NCBI GenBank assembly: GCA_036399695.1 | Contig: DASWMP010000149.1 | Coordinates: 1-36,537 of the forward strand | Direction of reading: 5' to 3' | From: DASVEE01 sp036399695 | GTDB lineage: Bacteria > Acidobacteriota > Thermoanaerobaculia > Gp7-AA8 | DNA length: 36,537 bases | Shown here: piece after piece, positions 23,333 to 31,752 of the stretch | Numbering within the stretch: the stretch's first letter is position 1 | How the letters are laid out: every line of letters begins with the position of its first letter | Position numbers and translations under genes: made by a program | The notes under the pieces: model-generated | Databases searched by the model: none | What the model was told of the DNA's origin: nothing | Seen by the model: only the letters and a program-made list of their open reading frames with translations

Positions 23333-24506
23333 CCCTCACCTCTCGGCGTGAGACCTTCGCCAGCCACTCTTCGAGCCTGCGGATCTTCCGGACGCGGGGA
23401 TTGCCCCCCGTGAGCGCCTCGAGCTTCTCGCGGACCGCGTGGTTCTCCGGGTCGCGGGAAAGGATGTTCTCGTAGATGTGGCTCGCTTCGGCCACCAGGC
23501 CCTGACGGACGTAGAGATCCGCCATCGTGAGCGTGTTCGTCAGATTCTCCTGCCCCGGCGCCCCGGGCGGCGTCTCCAGCGGGAACGGATCCTCCGCCTC
23601 CGGGAACAGCTCGTCCACGGGCGTCGGCACCTCGGCGCCCAACGGCGCGACGTCGACATGCATCCCCATTGGAGCTTCGATGGCGAACGCCGCGGAGGTG
23701 TACGTATCGTTGACCGGCTCTTCGAAGGGGCTGTCGTCGTGGGCCGCCGACATCGGCTCCACGTCGCGCGTCTCCTCTTCGATCCGGCGCTCGAGCAGCA
23801 GATGCCCGCCCGTCTCGTCGAAGACGCGGGAGGAGTCCCCCGGCGCCGGCGCCTCGGACGCAAAGGCATCCGACGAGAACGCGTCGCCCTCGTTCGCGGC
23901 GGGCGTGAAGACTTCGTCGTTCGCTGCTTCGGCAGCCGGAGCTTCGTAGGCGAAGAGATCCGCTGCCGTCGACTCCTCCTCCCGAATCGGGCTGAGCGTT
24001 TGCCCAAAGGCCTGCCGTGCCGGTTCCGGCTCGGGTGCAAGCGGCTCTGGTTCCGGGTCCGGGTCCGGTGCGGCGACGGGCGGCGGCGGTCCGAGCTCGC
24101 GCTCGAGCGTATTGATGATCGCCGCCAGGTCCTGATCGGCCGGCAGCAACGCGTGAACGAGCTTGTATTTCTTGATGGCCTCGACCTTCTCGCCGAGGGC
24201 GAAATAGGCGTCGGCCAGGAGCCGGGCGGCGACGACGTTGCCGGGATCGACCTGCAGCGCGGTGGTCAGCGCTTCGACGGCCTCCGGATCCTTCTTCTGG
24301 TCGCGGAGCACGCGGCCGAGGCTGACCCAGGCCGAGAGATACGCCGGATGAGTGGTGAGGCCGGAGCGCAGGACCGATTCGGCTTCCGTGAGCTGACCGG
24401 CTTTGCGCAGTTCCTCAGCGAGCGGAAAGAACAGGCGGCTCTTCGGATCCGTCTTCAGCCGGAAGCGGAGCTCTTCGATTTTCGGGTTGCTCGCCGGTTG
24501 GGCCAT
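23325..24506 (-). CDS. TPR-repeat protein with acidic linker
   Basis: The 393-residue cytoplasmic protein has N-terminal tetratricopeptide repeats covering about residues 20-135 (FFPLAEELRKAGQLTEAESVL, AWVSLGRVLRDQKKDPEAVEAL, AARLLADAYFALGEKVEAIKKY). A long Pro/Glu/Ala-rich acidic linker (about 140-310) follows, then one more TPR-like unit (ADLYVRQGLVAEASHIYENIL) and a basic end with a likely short helix. There is no signal peptide. It is the first gene of the TPR-Roadblock-accB-accC operon, overlapping the Roadblock gene by eight bases. The pairing suggests a scaffold plus Roadblock adaptor; the pathway is unknown. Confidence 0.8.
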   Translation of the reverse strand: MAQPASNPKIEELRFRLKTDPKSRLFFPLAEELRKAGQLTEAESVLRSGLTTHPAYLSAWVSLGRVLRDQKKDPEAVEALTTALQVDPGNVVAARLLADAYFALGEKVEAIKKYKLVHALLPADQDLAAIINTLERELGPPPPVAAPDPDPEPEPLAPEPEPARQAFGQTLSPIREEESTAADLFAYEAPAAEAANDEVFTPAANEGDAFSSDAFASEAPAPGDSSRVFDETGGHLLLERRIEEETRDVEPMSAAHDDSPFEEPVNDTYTSAAFAIEAPMGMHVDVAPLGAEVPTPVDELFPEAEDPFPLETPPGAPGQENLTNTLTMADLYVRQGLVAEASHIYENILSRDPENHAVREKLEALTGGNPRVRKIRRLEEWLAKVSRREVRGV

Positions 24507-24534
24507 TGCTGAAACTCGAATTCTGCCACAGACA

Positions 24535-24564
24535 CGAACCGCCCCCGCGTGCGGGGGCGGTTCG
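24535..24564 (-). terminator. Hairpin ending the pil / lipoprotein operon
   Basis: CGAACCGCCCCC and GGGGGCGGTTCG form a perfect 12-bp stem around GCGTGC. It lies 23 bases past the IPT/TIG lipoprotein stop and before the TPR gene. The sequence after the stem on the minus strand (TGTCTGTGG) is poor in T, so termination may be helped by Rho. Confidence 0.65.
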
Positions 24565-24587
24565 CTGAAAAGGAACTAAGTGGAGGA

Positions 24588-26642
24588 TCAGGGGCCCGGC
24601 GCCGTGCCGTCGCCCTCGACACAGATCTGGACCTGCTGGTTCGCCGGATCGTTCGACTGGAACGTGATCGTCGACGCCTGGTTGTTCCCGACCACTGCCG
24701 GGTTGAACGACACGGTGAAGTTCACCGCGGCGCCCGGAGCGGCGGAGCCGGTAGCCGGCGTGACGCTGAAAGCGTTGTTCGACGAGCCGGTCAGCGTCAG
24801 CGTCAGCGACTGCGAGCCGCCCGGCGCCGAGTTCAGAACCGTGATCGTCCCGGTGCGCGGCGTACCGACAGGTGTCGGCCCGAGCTCCAGGATCACCGGG
24901 CACTCGCCGCCCGGGTTCGTCACCGTCGCAACAGGCGGCGGCGGGATGACGCACGACAGATCGGCCGGAGTGACGGTGATCGCGCCGGCGAGCGTCGATT
25001 CGCACTCCGTGATCGCATTCGTGATCGTCAGGTCCAGCGGTGTGGCCCGTGCGCGTACGCCGGCCACGCCGCCGGTGCCGACGCAGGCGACCGTCTCGAA
25101 CTCGAAGCCCATCGGGATCGTGAACGTGAAGACGCCGGTCGAGCCGTCCGGAGCGATGATGCTCGTCGCCGGGAACAGCGTCAGATCATCGCCGAACTGG
25201 AACGTGTTGGTGCCGGCCCCCGGATTGAGGACGTTCACCGTGATGGACTGCCCCGGCTGCGGATTGCGCGGCGAGATGGAGGTGACGATCGGCGGAGTCA
25301 CGAGATAGCTGAAGGTCGGACCGTCGTCGCTGTCGCCGCTCTCGATGTTCGTGACCACGATCGGCCCGCTCACATCGTCGCAGCCGTCAGGAATGACGCC
25401 GTTGGTGCGGGCCAGGATCTGCGTACCGGTCACGCGGATGACCGTCGCGGCGACGCCGGCGACCGTCACGGCCACAGGATCGTCGAAGCCGGTGCCGTCG
25501 ATGCGGATCTCGGTGCCGCCCGTGTAGAGGCCCTGCGTCGGGCCGGCGGCCGTGACCTGGACGCCCGGTGCGTAGCGGAAGATGTTCTCGGACTCGGAGC
25601 TCGTATTCGAGTCGATGTTCACGATGCGGAGGTCGACCGGCCCGACGACCGGCGCGTTGCCGCCCGACGACACGTCGCGGCCCGGAGGCGTGACGATGCG
25701 GATCTGGTTGAACGTGACGTCGATGACCTGCACCTGCGTCCAGTTCGGCCCCGAGGTATCGCCGAAGAACACCTGCACCGGCGCCTGGAAACCCTGGCCG
25801 AAGATCGTCGCGATCGTGCCGCCGTTACTCGGGCCCTGGGCCGGACTGATGGCCGTGATGACCGGCGTGAGGATGTCGAGCTGATAGGTGAACTGCTGGG
25901 TGGCCGTCACCACGACCTCGTTGGCCGTGCCCGGATCGAAGATGGCCACGATCGTCGCGGCCTGCTGCTGCGTCTCAGTGGTCAGGTTGATGGCCGGGGT
26001 GATGACGTCGATCGTCGTCGCCGTCACGTTCGTGACGAGCGCTTCACGGCGCTGGCCGGCGATCTCGAAGAACACCCGCACGGGCGAGCGGAAGTTGCGG
26101 CCGGTGATGCGCACGTTCTGACCGCCTGCCGGGCGGCCGGTGGTCGGCGAGACGCCGGTGATGGCGGGCGTCGTGTCGGTCGGCGGCGGAACCGTGGGCC
26201 GCTGGACGAACGTGATGTTGATCGAGCGGCTGACGTTCCCGACGAAGGCCGTGACCGTGGCCGTACCGAGGGCGCTGGCCGTCAGGCCGACCGTGGCGAC
26301 GCCGTTGACGGTCGTCTTCAACGTGGCAGCCGTGTTGGTGTCGGTAAACGCGGCGGAGTCGAGGCCCGTCACGCTGAACTCGACGGCGGTGCCGTCGGGA
26401 ACGGGGTTGCCCCCCTGCGTGACGTTGGCCGTGATGGTCGTCGTGCTGGCCACGAACGGGGTGGCGTTCGTCGTCGAGAGCGCGATCGTCACGCCCGTCG
26501 GCGGAGGTGTGCCGCCGCCCGGCGGATTGCCGCCTCCCGTGCTCGGCGGCGGGGCCGTCGGCGAATCGCCTTTGCACGCCACGAACATCACGAGGATGGC
26601 GAGCAGCGCGAACAGAACTTTACGCTGTCTGAGTTTTGTCAT
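24588..26642 (-). CDS. Lipoprotein with Ig-like and IPT/TIG domains
   Basis: The 684-residue protein begins with a short basic segment, a hydrophobic core and FVAC (Cys23), indicating an exported lipoprotein. Next is a Pro/Gly linker and a bacterial Ig-like invasin/Big_1-type domain (about 50-145). Several IPT/TIG domains are recognisable by ITGVSPTTGRPAGGQNVRITGRNF, ITAISPAQGPSNGGTIATIFGQGF and AGPTQGLYTGGTEIRIDGTGF, with a further one after ITSISPRNPQPGQS. The C-terminal 110 residues resemble a choice-of-anchor/ASPM-SPD-2-Hydin-type beta domain (FELGPTPVGTPRTGTITV-like pattern). It follows the pil operon and the 190-residue lipoprotein gene with GGGAG before its ATG, so it probably belongs to the same transcript. 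A surface or pilus-associated role is inferred. Confidence 0.85.
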   Translation of the reverse strand: MTKLRQRKVLFALLAILVMFVACKGDSPTAPPPSTGGGNPPGGGTPPPTGVTIALSTTNATPFVASTTTITANVTQGGNPVPDGTAVEFSVTGLDSAAFTDTNTAATLKTTVNGVATVGLTASALGTATVTAFVGNVSRSINITFVQRPTVPPPTDTTPAITGVSPTTGRPAGGQNVRITGRNFRSPVRVFFEIAGQRREALVTNVTATTIDVITPAINLTTETQQQAATIVAIFDPGTANEVVVTATQQFTYQLDILTPVITAISPAQGPSNGGTIATIFGQGFQAPVQVFFGDTSGPNWTQVQVIDVTFNQIRIVTPPGRDVSSGGNAPVVGPVDLRIVNIDSNTSSESENIFRYAPGVQVTAAGPTQGLYTGGTEIRIDGTGFDDPVAVTVAGVAATVIRVTGTQILARTNGVIPDGCDDVSGPIVVTNIESGDSDDGPTFSYLVTPPIVTSISPRNPQPGQSITVNVLNPGAGTNTFQFGDDLTLFPATSIIAPDGSTGVFTFTIPMGFEFETVACVGTGGVAGVRARATPLDLTITNAITECESTLAGAITVTPADLSCVIPPPPVATVTNPGGECPVILELGPTPVGTPRTGTITVLNSAPGGSQSLTLTLTGSSNNAFSVTPATGSAAPGAAVNFTVSFNPAVVGNNQASTITFQSNDPANQQVQICVEGDGTAPGP

Positions 26643-26660
26643 GAGAAGTACTCCCCCGCC

Positions 26661-27233
26661 CTAGAAGCAATCGCAGCTATAGCAGAAATCGAGTGAAAAC
26701 CGGGTCGTGGCCGAAACGTTGTCGCCGCCCAGCGTCTCACCGAAGAACTCGATGACCACGTCCATGCGGACGAACGGCTGCTGGGTGACGGGATCGCGGC
26801 CCGTGCCGGTGAAGAGAGCGGCGAAGGGCGACTGGTTGGTCGCGCCCGGCTGCAGGATCAGGAAGCTGCTGAACGACTGAGGGCCGCCGCCGGCCGTGAC
26901 GAGCGTCTCGGTCGAGCGGGTGTACGCGGCCGGGACCGCGGTGCCGCCGTCCGTGCGGACGTAAGAGACGCGGTAGCGCGTCACCCGGACATCGAGGAAG
27001 TTCCCGGTATTGGTGGGGTTCTTCGGGATCGCCTGGAACTCGACCGTGCCGACCGACTCTTCGCAGCCGGGGCCGCCGTTGATGCTGATCTGATGGAGGT
27101 TCTGGCTGGTCGTGGCAATGAGCTGCACGGGGGCGGCGTTGTCCGTCAGCTCCCCTCCGCTGCAGCCCATGATCGCGGCCGCGGCAGCGGCGACGAGCAG
27201 TGTCGTGAGTTTCTTCATCTGGTTCTTGTTCAT
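26661..27233 (-). CDS. Small lipoprotein with C-terminal cysteine cluster, in the pil operon
   Basis: I do not recognise the family. The 190-residue product has a clear lipoprotein signal (MKKLTTLLVAAAAAAIMGCSGG). The mature part is predicted beta-rich (VGTVEFQAIPKNP, RVTRYRVSYVRTDGGTAVP, FVRMDVVIEFFGETLGG). It ends FCYSCDCF, with three of the last seven residues Cys, plus a single Cys in GGPGCEESV. ATG 27233 is preceded by GGAG and is preferred to an upstream start. It lies 23 bases downstream of pilQ and 18 upstream of the IPT/TIG lipoprotein, so it may help the secretin or pilus; that is inferred from position. Confidence 0.75.
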   Translation of the reverse strand: MNKNQMKKLTTLLVAAAAAAIMGCSGGELTDNAAPVQLIATTSQNLHQISINGGPGCEESVGTVEFQAIPKNPTNTGNFLDVRVTRYRVSYVRTDGGTAVPAAYTRSTETLVTAGGGPQSFSSFLILQPGATNQSPFAALFTGTGRDPVTQQPFVRMDVVIEFFGETLGGDNVSATTRFSLDFCYSCDCF

Positions 27234-27256
27234 ACGCTCTCCAGCCCTCCCACTCA

Positions 27257-29857
27257 TCACCCGCGCACGATCCGAGGCGTGATGAAGATCAGCAATTCAT
27301 CATGCCGCGTCTGCACGTTGTGCGTCTTGAACAGGTTCCCGATGATGGGAATCTGATGGATGAACGGCAGGCGAATCTGTGAATTGTTGTCCGTTGCCTG
27401 ATAGATACCGGCGATGACCGCCGTGCCGCCGTCGCGCACCATGAGCCGCGTGCGCGCCTGACGCGTGGTGAGCGGCGTACCGGCCGCACCTTCGATCGCA
27501 AGACCGGTGGCCGGCTCGTTCTTCTGCAGCGCGATGTCCATGATGACTGTACCGGACTCGGTGATCTGCGGCGTCACCGAGAGGCGCAGCGTGGCATCGA
27601 GGTAAGTGACGGTCGTCGTGAAGTTGATGCGTGTCTGATACGGGATCTGGAAACCGCTCTGGATCTCGGCCGGCGTGTTGTCCTGCGTCGTGACGCGCGG
27701 GGCCGAGATGACCTTGACCAGACCTTCCTGCTCGAACGCGTTGAGTGCGAAGTCGAGATTGAAGGTGCCGAGGACGTCCGAGAGGGAGAAGGAGATCACC
27801 GGATCGCCGGGGCCGAACTCGAACGGCCCGCCGGTGAAGCTCACCCGGTTCGGGAAGACGAGACCGGTCCCGGTGCCGACGGTCGGATCGAGCAGCCCGT
27901 CGAAGCCCCAGTTGAAGCCGTACTGCTGCTGGAACAGCTTCGACGTCTCGACGATGCGCGCCTCGATCACGACCTGCCGGGTCGGCACGTCGAGCGTCTC
28001 GATGAGGTTGCGCATCGTCTGCAGGTATTGCGGGATCTCGCTGATGATGAGCTGGTTCGTGCGGGAGTCGACGATGATGCGCGCCCGCGGCGAGGCCATC
28101 GAGGTCAGCACCGACGCGACTTCCTGCGCTCTTGCGTACGAAAGCTTGAAGCTGAGCGTCGTCAGCGGCACGTTCAGCCGCTCCTGCTCCTGCAGGTCCG
28201 TCATCTCCCGCGCTTCCTGGCGGATACGGTCGATGCGGCCCACGCGCATGACGTTGCCCTCGAGGACGTACGTCAGGCCGTTCTGGCGGAGGATGAGGTC
28301 GAGCGCCTGATCCCACGGCACCTCGACGAAATCGACCGTGACCTGGCCGGTGACGCCCGGGTCGACGGCGATGTTGAGGCCCGTGAGCTGGGCGAAGGTG
28401 CGGAGGACGTCCTTGATGTCGGCGTCCTTCAGCGCGAGCGAGATCGGCTCGCCGGTGAACTGGCGCTGGCCGCTGCTGAGCTGACGGCCGGCCTGATTGG
28501 CCATCGTGCCGACCAGCGGCTGCGCCTGCTGCGCGTCCTGGAAGACGTCCTCGTTTCTACGGGTGTCCGGCGGCGCCTGATCGATCGGCGCGTTGATGAC
28601 GGCGCGGGCACCTCGCGGCGCGGGTGCGGTCGTGGCGCGGTTGGTGTTCGTCACCGCCGCCGGGGCGGCCGGCATCTGCCAGTTCACCGCATTCTCGGCG
28701 ACGACCGGGACCTGCGCTGCCACGTCAGTCTGCTGCGGCTCGGCCGCGCGAGGCGTGAACTTCGGAGCGGCGGCAGCCGTCTCGTCGATGATGTTGATCT
28801 TCTTCGAGGCGGCCGGCTTCGGGGCGTCGAGCTGCGGCGCCGGCTGCTGCATGGCCTGCTGGACCGGCTGCTGCACCGGCTTCGGCGTGGCGGCGGCCGT
28901 CCGCGGAGCGGCGGTGCCGAACTGCGCGGCGCCGAAGGCTACGCGGACCGAGTCGCCGACGTTGCGGATCGTGTACTCGCTCTTCCCTGTCAGGTCGATG
29001 ACGACGCGCGTGACCGGGACCGGGGCGGTCTGGAACTGCGCGACGCGGACACGCTTGACGACGTCGTCGTCCACTTCCACCGCGTTCTTGGCTACGCCGT
29101 TCTTCACGCCGTTCAGGTCGACGACCAGGCGGGCCGGGTTCTCCAGGCGGAAGGCCTTGTAGGTCATCGAGCCGTCGCCGGAGATGCGCACTTCGACGTC
29201 ACCGTCGACGCTGGCCGTCTCGACGCGGCGGACGTTCTTCGCTTTCTTCAGAGGCTCGGCCGGCACCTCGATCGAGATCTCGGCTCGGGCCGGGGCGGGA
29301 GCGGGCGCCGGGGTGAGATTCTCGACGACCGGTTCCGCGACCGGAGCCGGGACTTCGGCCGGGAGCGTCTCGACCAGTGTGGACTGCGGGGCGGCCACCG
29401 GCTCGAGGGCCGGGGTGGCTGCAGTCTGCATGGGCGCGGAGGCCGGCAGCGTCACGACGACAGCGCCGTCGATGGCCGAGGCCTGCGGGCTGAAGGATTG
29501 GGTGAGGCGGAAAGTCACGCGCGTCAGCCGGCTGCCCATCTCCACCACCTCATCGGCGGTGAGCGAGGCGACCGAGGACGGCAGCGTGGTCGGGATGCTG
29601 AGCGTCGCCGGTCGTCCGGTTCCGGTCAGGTCGACCACGAAGACGTTCGGCGATGGACTGTAGGAGGTGTACGCGGGCGCTCCGCTCGTCTGCAACAGCA
29701 CGCGCGAGCCGTCGAGCTCGATTGCTGTCAACGACATCGGCGCCGCGGCAGCTTCGGCGGGCTTATCCGCCTTGCGCTTGAACAGCCCCGCGTCCGCCGC
29801 CCCGACACTTCCGACGAGCAGGATCGCCACCAGCACGATTCGCTTGGCTCTTCTCAT
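27257..29857 (-). CDS. pilQ: Type IV pilus outer-membrane secretin
   Basis: PilQ forms the outer-membrane gate through which type IV pili extend. From ATG 29857 (AGGA just upstream) the 866-residue protein has a signal peptide ending GAADA. There are two AMIN-type peptidoglycan-binding segments (about 35-130 and 225-310), a Pro/Ala/Gln-rich linker, and a secretin short N-terminal (STN) domain with ALKDADIKDVLRTFAQLTGLNIAVDPGVTGQVTV. An N1/NolW-type domain with ARIIVDSRTNQLIISEIPQ follows, then the C-terminal secretin core with VISAPRVTTQDNTPAEIQSG, VRDGGTAVIAGIY, IPIIGNLFKTH and LLIFITPRIV. It is preceded by pilP and followed by two lipoprotein genes that may share its transcript. Confidence 0.95.
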   Translation of the reverse strand: MRRAKRIVLVAILLVGSVGAADAGLFKRKADKPAEAAAAPMSLTAIELDGSRVLLQTSGAPAYTSYSPSPNVFVVDLTGTGRPATLSIPTTLPSSVASLTADEVVEMGSRLTRVTFRLTQSFSPQASAIDGAVVVTLPASAPMQTAATPALEPVAAPQSTLVETLPAEVPAPVAEPVVENLTPAPAPAPARAEISIEVPAEPLKKAKNVRRVETASVDGDVEVRISGDGSMTYKAFRLENPARLVVDLNGVKNGVAKNAVEVDDDVVKRVRVAQFQTAPVPVTRVVIDLTGKSEYTIRNVGDSVRVAFGAAQFGTAAPRTAAATPKPVQQPVQQAMQQPAPQLDAPKPAASKKINIIDETAAAAPKFTPRAAEPQQTDVAAQVPVVAENAVNWQMPAAPAAVTNTNRATTAPAPRGARAVINAPIDQAPPDTRRNEDVFQDAQQAQPLVGTMANQAGRQLSSGQRQFTGEPISLALKDADIKDVLRTFAQLTGLNIAVDPGVTGQVTVDFVEVPWDQALDLILRQNGLTYVLEGNVMRVGRIDRIRQEAREMTDLQEQERLNVPLTTLSFKLSYARAQEVASVLTSMASPRARIIVDSRTNQLIISEIPQYLQTMRNLIETLDVPTRQVVIEARIVETSKLFQQQYGFNWGFDGLLDPTVGTGTGLVFPNRVSFTGGPFEFGPGDPVISFSLSDVLGTFNLDFALNAFEQEGLVKVISAPRVTTQDNTPAEIQSGFQIPYQTRINFTTTVTYLDATLRLSVTPQITESGTVIMDIALQKNEPATGLAIEGAAGTPLTTRQARTRLMVRDGGTAVIAGIYQATDNNSQIRLPFIHQIPIIGNLFKTHNVQTRHDELLIFITPRIVRG

Positions 29858-29909
29858 ACTTCCTACCTTAACCATCTCACCCTCCACACGCAGCCCCTGG
29901 TCCGGCACG

Positions 29910-30425
29910 CTATTTCTTCTCCGGCGGATTCAGATCCTTGACGACTTCGCGATACCGCTCGATTCGCGTCGGGTCGTTCACCTCCTGGCGGAAAACCACC
30001 GAGGATGGGGTAATGCGAATGACCTCGCCGTCGAGAACCTTGTCACCCACTTTGATGAGATAGCCCTTGTTGTCCGGGCCGTTGATCATCGCCACGAGGC
30101 CGCTGTTGCGCGTCCTGACGACGCCCTGCAGCTTCATTTCATCGATCATGAATCCAGGCAGACCGGGAGGGCGCTGCCCCGGCTCGAGCTTCGGAGCCGG
30201 ACCGACGAGCGAGCGGAACGGATCGCGGCGGCCCTGAGGGTCGTAGCGATACGTATCGGCGGTCGTCGGCTCCTCGAGAATCTCCTCGAGGGTCTGCTGG
30301 ACGTCGGTACCGGACGTGCCGGTGGTCGATGTGGACGTGGCGGTGCCGGTCGTGGAGGTCGTCTGGGCCACGGTGGCCACGGCGCCCAGTACGAGCAGCA
30401 GCGAAAGCGCGAAATTGGTTTTCAT
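29910..30425 (-). CDS. pilP: Type IV pilus inner-membrane-anchored protein PilP
   Basis: PilP links the PilN-PilO inner-membrane complex to the PilQ secretin. The 171-residue product has an N-terminal signal or anchor (MKTNFALSLLLVLGAVATVAQ) and a Thr/Ser-rich low-complexity linker at about 22-40. The PilP beta-domain carries RRDPFRSLVG, LPGFMIDEMKLQGVV, and GYLIKVGDKVLDGEVIRITPSSVVFRQE. GAGGAG before ATG 30425 is a strong Shine-Dalgarno and sets the start; the longer frame is a shadow of pilO. Many PilP proteins are lipoproteins, but no lipobox Cys is seen here, so this one is probably anchored by an uncleaved helix or secreted. Confidence 0.9.
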   Translation of the reverse strand: MKTNFALSLLLVLGAVATVAQTTSTTGTATSTSTTGTSGTDVQQTLEEILEEPTTADTYRYDPQGRRDPFRSLVGPAPKLEPGQRPPGLPGFMIDEMKLQGVVRTRNSGLVAMINGPDNKGYLIKVGDKVLDGEVIRITPSSVVFRQEVNDPTRIERYREVVKDLNPPEKK

Positions 30426-30433
30426 GCCGCTCC

Positions 30434-31072
30434 TCATCCTTCGCCCTCGTCCTTCTTTGCGTCGTCTTTCTTCTTGTCGCCCGCCTTCGGTTCCGGCTCT
30501 TCCTCGGTCTCGACGTAGACGAACGTCTTGGCGACGAAGCTGGAGCTGACGGTCCGTTCCACCTGCGGCGTGAGCGCGCGGATGTCGATGTTCTCGACGT
30601 TCATGATGCGGGAGAAGTTGCCGAGGCGATTGAAGAGGATGGCCAGGTCGTGATAGCGGCCGTCCACCTGCACGGTGACGGGCCATTCGGCGTAAGGATC
30701 GGTCGTTTCCTTCCGGTCGCTCAGCTTCGGGAACGTCAGCCGGCGCAGGACGAACTCACCCTGGTCGACGAGAGACTTGATCTTCTTGATGATTTCTTCG
30801 GTGTTGCGGGTCGAAGGGAGGATGCGGCGCAGCTTCTCGAGCTCGAGCTCGAGGCGTTTTACTTCCTCACGAAACTGCGGGAGCTTCTGCTCGGCAGCGC
30901 GTCCCTGCTGAATCTTTTTGTCGAGCTCTTCGATCTGCGTTTCGGCGCCGCGGATCTCTTCCTTCACGCCGGAGACGTAGGCGTACTCCGTCCCCGCCAC
31001 GGCGGCGACGGCGAGGACCAGTCCGATCACCAGCCCAACCCACCATGGCTTGTCGTCGAGTGTCAGGGCCAT
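30434..31072 (-). CDS. pilO: Type IV pilus assembly protein PilO
   Basis: PilO pairs with PilN in the inner-membrane alignment complex. The 212-residue protein has one membrane helix (about 11-33, WWVGLVIGLVLAVAAVAGTEYAYV) and a long coiled coil at about 36-90 (KEEIRGAETQIEELDKKIQQ...). The ferredoxin-like PilO domain has ILPSTRNTEEIIKKIKSLVDQ and YHDLAILFNRLGNFSRIMNVENIDI. The tail is a run of Lys, Asp and Glu. It is 14 bases downstream of pilN and 8 bases upstream of pilP. The acidic/basic tail beyond the domain is unusual but of unclear meaning. Confidence 0.92.
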   Translation of the reverse strand: MALTLDDKPWWVGLVIGLVLAVAAVAGTEYAYVSGVKEEIRGAETQIEELDKKIQQGRAAEQKLPQFREEVKRLELELEKLRRILPSTRNTEEIIKKIKSLVDQGEFVLRRLTFPKLSDRKETTDPYAEWPVTVQVDGRYHDLAILFNRLGNFSRIMNVENIDIRALTPQVERTVSSSFVAKTFVYVETEEEPEPKAGDKKKDDAKKDEGEG

Positions 31073-31086
31073 CCGAATCTCCTGCG

Positions 31087-31752
31087 TTACGGTGTTGCGG
31101 CGGTCGAGGTGCCGGTAGTGGAGGTCGTCGACGTGGCGGCGGTGTCGGTCGCGCCGGCGGTGCCCTCGGCACCCTGCGGCGAGTAGACGAACGCGAATTC
31201 CATGTTGAACGAATAGACGAGAGGCGCGGAGCTGACCTGCGACACCTCGCCGACTTCCGGCTCATCGAAGTACGGGTCGTTTTTGATGTTCTCGATGAAG
31301 TTCGCGATGGCGTTCGGGTTGAGGCCGCGGCCGGTGATCGCGACTTTGCCCTCGTTGATCGTCATCTGGTCGAGCCACACCAGGTCCGGGAGGTCCCGGC
31401 TGATCTGGTCCATGATGCGGACCGGACCCTTCTGGTTCTTCTTCAGCTCATTGATCAGATCGATGCGCTGCTGAAGATTGTTCTTCCGCTTCTGATAGTC
31501 GTCGACTTCCTTGATGATCGACTCGAGTTTGGCGGCCATTTCCTGCCGCTGGACTACATCCGCCTGTTTGCGGGTCAGCTCGCGCTTCGTCCAGAAGGCA
31601 TAGCCGGCCGCCAGGAGAACGCCAAGGATCAAAAATCCGAGGAGGAGGATGTTGTTGATGTTGGCCGGAGCGGCCGAACCACCAGAGGCAGCCGGAGCTG
31701 CGCCTCCGCCTCGAACCGCCCGCCCTTCCCGCACTAAGTTGATCTTGATCAC
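31087..31752 (-). CDS. pilN: Type IV pilus assembly protein PilN
   Basis: PilN connects cytoplasmic PilM to periplasmic PilO. The 221-residue protein starts MIKINLVREGR, matching the INLL/INLV motif that binds the PilM groove. It then has a Gly/Ala-rich linker, one membrane helix (about 34-54, ILLLGFLILGVLLAAGYAFW), a coiled coil (about 60-110), and the periplasmic ferredoxin-like domain with LPDLVWLDQMTINEGKVAITGRGLN. The C-terminal 25 residues are a Thr/Ser/Ala run resembling the linker of PilP. The start overlaps the pilM stop by ATGA. Confidence 0.93.
   Translation of the reverse strand: MIKINLVREGRAVRGGGAAPAASGGSAAPANINNILLLGFLILGVLLAAGYAFWTKRELTRKQADVVQRQEMAAKLESIIKEVDDYQKRKNNLQQRIDLINELKKNQKGPVRIMDQISRDLPDLVWLDQMTINEGKVAITGRGLNPNAIANFIENIKNDPYFDEPEVGEVSQVSSAPLVYSFNMEFAFVYSPQGAEGTAGATDTAATSTTSTTGTSTAATP

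Noticed and set aside
24549..26696. Long plus-strand open frame of about 715 codons antisense to the IPT/TIG lipoprotein gene
   Set aside because: Arg/Asp/Gly-rich shadow translation with no domain; the minus-strand gene has a lipoprotein signal and recognisable domains.
28028..29941. Long plus-strand open frame of about 637 codons antisense to pilQ
   Set aside because: Low-complexity shadow of a well-identified secretin gene.
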